Shown here piece after piece: positions 7,054-8,940 of a stretch of DNA of 8,940 bases. The notes beneath the pieces were generated by a model. The model was not told the origin of the DNA. It saw only the letters and a list, made by a program, of their open reading frames with translations, and made no database searches. The DNA is from Peptoniphilus_A sp001811425 (GTDB lineage: Bacteria > Bacillota > Clostridia > Tissierellales > Peptoniphilaceae), in NCBI RefSeq assembly GCF_001811425.1, contig NZ_KV804741.1:1-8940 (forward strand). Direction: 5' to 3'. The position numbers and the translations under genes are program-made. How positions within the stretch are numbered: position 1 is the first letter of the stretch; every line of letters begins with the position of its first letter.

Positions 7054-7112
7054 ATAGAGAGAAATCCTGTACAATGAAAGTGTTAAGCAAACAAAGAAAG
7101 GATTCTCTCTAT
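7054..7112 (+). promoter_or_regulatory. Long inverted repeat hiding the transposase start site
   Basis: Arms 7054-7068 (ATAGAGAGAAATCCT) and 7099-7112 (AGGATTCTCTCTAT) pair over 14 base pairs with one bulged A. The right arm contains most of the ribosome-binding site (AAAGGA, 7097-7102) and the A and T of the start codon. In a transcript entering from outside, the start would be locked in the stem. A possible internal -10 box (TACAAT, 7070-7075) lies in the loop, so a transcript from it would start near 7082 and lack the left arm. Confidence 0.65.
7070..7075 (+). promoter_or_regulatory. Possible -10 box of the transposase promoter
   Basis: TACAAT lies 36 bases before the ATG. No good -35 box stands at the right distance (only A-rich sequence), so the promoter would be weak, as is usual for insertion sequences. 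Confidence 0.35.
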
Positions 7113-8061
7113 GTCTACCAGTATAACAAAAACTCAGCGCTATCTTCCACATACTTTAGAAACAAGATTTCATGCGGTTAAAACGTATCGTTTAGGATAT
7201 TCTGTCAGCTTCGTTATTCGCCGCTACAAGATCTCAAAAGCCTCTCTTATGCGTTGGAATCGCCGCTTTGACGGCAGCCGGGAGTCACTAATGGACCGTT
7301 CCCACCGACCGAAAAGTCCGCATCCAACTGCCCATACGGAAGAAGAAATAACTTGGATTAAAAATTTCATTCGGCGAAATCCAACCATCTCCCTCATTGA
7401 ACTCTACGCCAAGCTGAAATTTCAAAAGGGCTACCGCCGCCATCCCTGCTCACTTTTCCGTTTCCTTCGGAAACAGGGCTTTTACCAACAAAAAGCCTCA
7501 AAGAAGAAGCCCTATATTCCGAAGCCTTACGATACCCCGAAAGCACTCGGCGTGAAGTGGCAACTCGATGTCAAATATGTTCCCAAAGCTTGTTACGTGG
7601 GGAAAATGCCGGATCGATTCTTTCAATACACTGTCATCGATGAAGCCAGCCGAGAACGCTTCATTTACCCTTTCCGTGAACAATCTTCCTATTCTACCGT
7701 CCAATTTGTAAAAATGGCCATCCGTCATTTCGGCTACCAACCCCAGATCATTCAAACCGACAACGGAGTTGAATTCACTCATTTTCGAGAGACCGATCGG
7801 GTCCATCCTTTCGATCTTTACTGTCAAGAAAAGGGGATTACCCACAAGCTGATTCGGCCAAGGACGCCAAGACATAACGGAAAGGTCGAGCGAAGTCACC
7901 GCAATGACAATGAGCGTTTTTATGCTCATCTCTCTTTCTACAGTTATGAAGACTTGATTCTACAAATGAAGCGCTATCTCTACAAATCCAACCGGCTACC
8001 TATGCAGACGCTACAATGGCTAACGCCTATGGAAAAAAGAGCCCAATTACTGGCGGGCTAG
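7111..8061 (+). CDS. IS481/IS1202-like DDE transposase
   Basis: 316 codons from ATG 7111, with AAAGGA eight bases before it. The N-terminal part (residues about 10-65: RFHAVKTYRLGYSVSFVIRR, ISKASLMRWNRRFDGSRESL, MDRSHRPKSP) is a helix-turn-helix DNA-binding region of the IS481/IS3 kind. An integrase-core (rve) domain fills residues about 140-300. The acidic triad is visible: D153 in WQLDVKYV, D217 in IQTDNGVEF, E260 in HNGKVERSHR. The NGKVERSH helix is typical of IS481-type enzymes. D217 and E260 are 42 residues apart, longer than the common 35, because of an insert around ETDRVHPFDLY. The frame is intact, so the enzyme is probably active. Its codons are richer in G+C than those of the flanking genes. 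The stop codon lies in the middle of a palindrome. Confidence 0.93.
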   Translation: MSTSITKTQRYLPHTLETRFHAVKTYRLGYSVSFVIRRYKISKASLMRWNRRFDGSRESLMDRSHRPKSPHPTAHTEEEITWIKNFIRRNPTISLIELYAKLKFQKGYRRHPCSLFRFLRKQGFYQQKASKKKPYIPKPYDTPKALGVKWQLDVKYVPKACYVGKMPDRFFQYTVIDEASRERFIYPFREQSSYSTVQFVKMAIRHFGYQPQIIQTDNGVEFTHFRETDRVHPFDLYCQEKGITHKLIRPRTPRHNGKVERSHRNDNERFYAHLSFYSYEDLILQMKRYLYKSNRLPMQTLQWLTPMEKRAQLLAG

Positions 8062-8073
8062 CCCGCCAGTAAT
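8046..8073. repeat. Perfect 28-bp palindrome over the transposase stop codon
   Basis: The half-sites ATTACTGGCGGGCT and its exact complement meet at 8059/8060, and the TAG stop occupies 8059-8061. In RNA it would fold into a G+C-rich hairpin. No T run follows on either strand, so it is not a classical terminator. It could still stop or stabilise transcripts from both directions near the right end of the insertion sequence. Confidence 0.85.
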
Positions 8074-8107
8074 GAGGATAGCACACAGGAGATCTCAACT
8101 TGCTATT

Positions 8108-8135
8108 TTGGTCTCACATCATTTACAAATGTACA
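8108..8135 (-). repeat. Right terminal inverted repeat of the insertion sequence
   Basis: Read on the minus strand it begins TGTACATTTG and ends TGATGTGAGACCAA, matching the left end at 22 of 28 positions. Confidence 0.85.
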
Positions 8136-8160
8136 AAAATAAGTGCCATCTTACTTGCTA
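8136..8160. repeat. Right target-site duplication (25 bp)
   Basis: This is the identical copy of 6989-7013. It contains the functional stop codon of the topoisomerase gene (8153-8151). Removing the insertion and one copy joins the topoisomerase stop to the KilA-N promoter with about 19 bases between them. Confidence 0.88.
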
Positions 8161-8940
8161 TAAGTTGAAACCACTTCTTTTATCTCAGTTTCAATTGCCT
8201 CTAAAAAATTTTTCTTTGATGATTTTCCCTGTGCAATATCCGATAACTCCATTTCCCACTTTGCTGTTGTTTCTGCGGATTTAAAGGTACCAGCTACAAT
8301 CGTTACAAGGCTGATTCCCTTATGTGTAGCAATAAGGTTTTTCTTATCTCTCTCAATAAATCCTTTGAAAATTAAGTTTTCAATAATCCCTGCTCTTGTT
8401 GCAGGTGTTCCAAGTCCTTTTCGCTCGACCTCTACACCTTTTTCCAGTGCATCATTACCAGCCACTTCCATTGCTTTCAAAAGCGTATCTTCAGTAAAGT
8501 GTTTCGGTGGTGTTGTGTACTTTTCTTTTATTTCCTTGTTTTCAATGCTCAATACATCACCAATGTTCACATCAGGAAGTACCATATCTTCATTTTTCTT
8601 AGACTTATATTCTTTAAGATATTTTGTAAAACCTTCATCTTTAATTGTCTTACCTGAGCTTGTAAAAGTAAAGCTATCGAATTCAGCTACAATCTTCGTT
8701 GTATTTTCCACTAAAGGATAGCCCACACTTGCGTGGAATTTATCGGATATAAGGAAGTAAACTTTAGCTTCACTTAAAGGAAGTTCTGAAACATCTTCTT
8801 TTAAGGAACTGATTGTCGGGATAATAGCATGATGATCCGTAACCTTTTCAGAGTTAAATACCGTCTTAATACGCTCTGTATCAAAATCATTTTTCCCTAA
8901 AATGTTATTAACCGTACTTACAATCATATCTTCCGTTAAG
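8151..8940 (-). CDS. topB: DNA topoisomerase III-like type IA topoisomerase, C-terminal part (start outside the window)
   Basis: 262 open codons run from the right edge to TAA at 8153-8151. The first visible residues, LTEDM, normally follow the catalytic (P)RTD-S-R-Y segment of this family, so the active-site tyrosine should lie just outside. Inside are the family hallmarks VTDHHAIIPT, LISDKFHASVGYPLVENTTK, PPKHFTEDTLLKAMEVAG and KGLGTPATRAGIIENLIFKG. Type IA enzymes relax and decatenate DNA through single-strand passage; copies on conjugative elements are thought to act in element replication or transfer. The protein stops at EIKEVVSTYSK without a C-terminal zinc-ribbon region (CPxCG), which many relatives have (from memory). 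The ATG at 8927 is internal, since the frame is open upstream of it. An insertion sequence begins 15 bp after the stop. Confidence 0.9.
   Translation of the reverse strand, partial: LTEDMIVSTVNNILGKNDFDTERIKTVFNSEKVTDHHAIIPTISSLKEDVSELPLSEAKVYFLISDKFHASVGYPLVENTTKIVAEFDSFTFTSSGKTIKDEGFTKYLKEYKSKKNEDMVLPDVNIGDVLSIENKEIKEKYTTPPKHFTEDTLLKAMEVAGNDALEKGVEVERKGLGTPATRAGIIENLIFKGFIERDKKNLIATHKGISLVTIVAGTFKSAETTAKWEMELSDIAQGKSSKKNFLEAIETEIKEVVSTYSK

Larger units (their letters stand above)
7014..8135 (+). mobile_element. Insertion sequence of about 1,122 bp, IS481/IS1202-like
   Basis: The ends are TGTA...TACA with 28-bp imperfect inverted repeats (22 of 28 positions equal; the inner 14 bases TGATGTGAGACCAA are identical). 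One transposase gene fills it, and a 25-bp direct repeat flanks it. Boundaries could shift by one base because a T is shared. The G+C is visibly higher than in the element around it, so it is a recent arrival from another background. It lies 15 bp behind the topoisomerase stop codon, opposite in direction to the element's genes. A DDE transposase with a 25-bp target duplication fits IS1202 of pneumococcus (target duplication of about 27 bp, from memory) better than typical IS481 members. Confidence 0.88.

Noticed and set aside
6952..7181. Short open frames on both strands across the left end of the insertion sequence
   Set aside because: They cross the insertion boundary and the KilA-N promoter, have no good ribosome-binding site, and their products look like random sequence.
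7498..7929. Long minus-strand open frame (143 codons) inside the transposase gene
   Set aside because: It is a shadow of the transposase, which has clear catalytic motifs on the other strand. The minus frame has no recognised motif or ribosome-binding site.
1..8940. CRISPR arrays, tRNA or rRNA genes, riboswitches
   Set aside because: No regularly spaced repeats and no recognisable structured RNA gene were seen; nearly all bases are coding or belong to the insertion sequence.

Overview
The window is a low-G+C stretch with Bacillota (Firmicutes) character: consensus AGGAGG ribosome-binding sites, A/T-rich codons, and a gene set typical of conjugative elements of Clostridia, Tissierellia and streptococci. 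It reads as the interior of an integrative and conjugative element (ICE). The element's own genes are all on the minus strand. An insertion sequence of visibly higher G+C, on the plus strand, interrupts them. The host assignment is inference from composition and gene content, not a species call.

Layout, in the direction of element transcription (high to low coordinates). At 8940-8151 is the 3' part of a type IA DNA topoisomerase (TopB/topoisomerase III-like). At 8160-6989 is an insertion sequence of about 1,122 bp (7014-8135) between two 25-bp direct repeats. It has 28-bp imperfect inverted repeats and a DDE transposase. At 6984-6057 is a self-contained unit: extended -10 promoter, KilA-N domain gene, intrinsic terminator. 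From 6032 to the window's left edge runs one giant gene, cut into four pieces by three 100-N gaps. The pieces carry, in order, an ArdC-like N-terminal region, a low-complexity linker, two copies of a domain, a DUF2958-like domain, beta-rich modules, an N6-adenine-type DNA methyltransferase domain, and the start of an SF2/SNF2-like helicase with its Walker A motif at 58-72. The apparent reading-frame breaks are gap artefacts. The gap at 3776-3875 is flanked by the same 25 bases on both sides and closes exactly in frame. Reading frames also continue across the other two gaps if their true lengths are a multiple of 3 (1132-1231) and 2 modulo 3 (392-491).

The most unusual signal is at 4844-5254. 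A 136-codon reading frame with a perfect AGGAGGT site lies on the same strand as the giant gene but in another frame. It covers almost exactly the giant protein's disordered linker, and its product looks folded and faintly resembles transposon proteins of the TnpV type. This looks like an overprinted gene, or a gene captured out of frame.

Functionally, the topoisomerase and the giant methyltransferase-helicase fit processing and protection of transferred DNA; similar fusions are known as LtrC-like or DarB-like proteins. The KilA-N unit looks like an accessory 'moron' gene. The insertion sequence carries a hairpin that would hide its transposase start from outside transcripts, and a 28-bp perfect palindrome over its stop codon.
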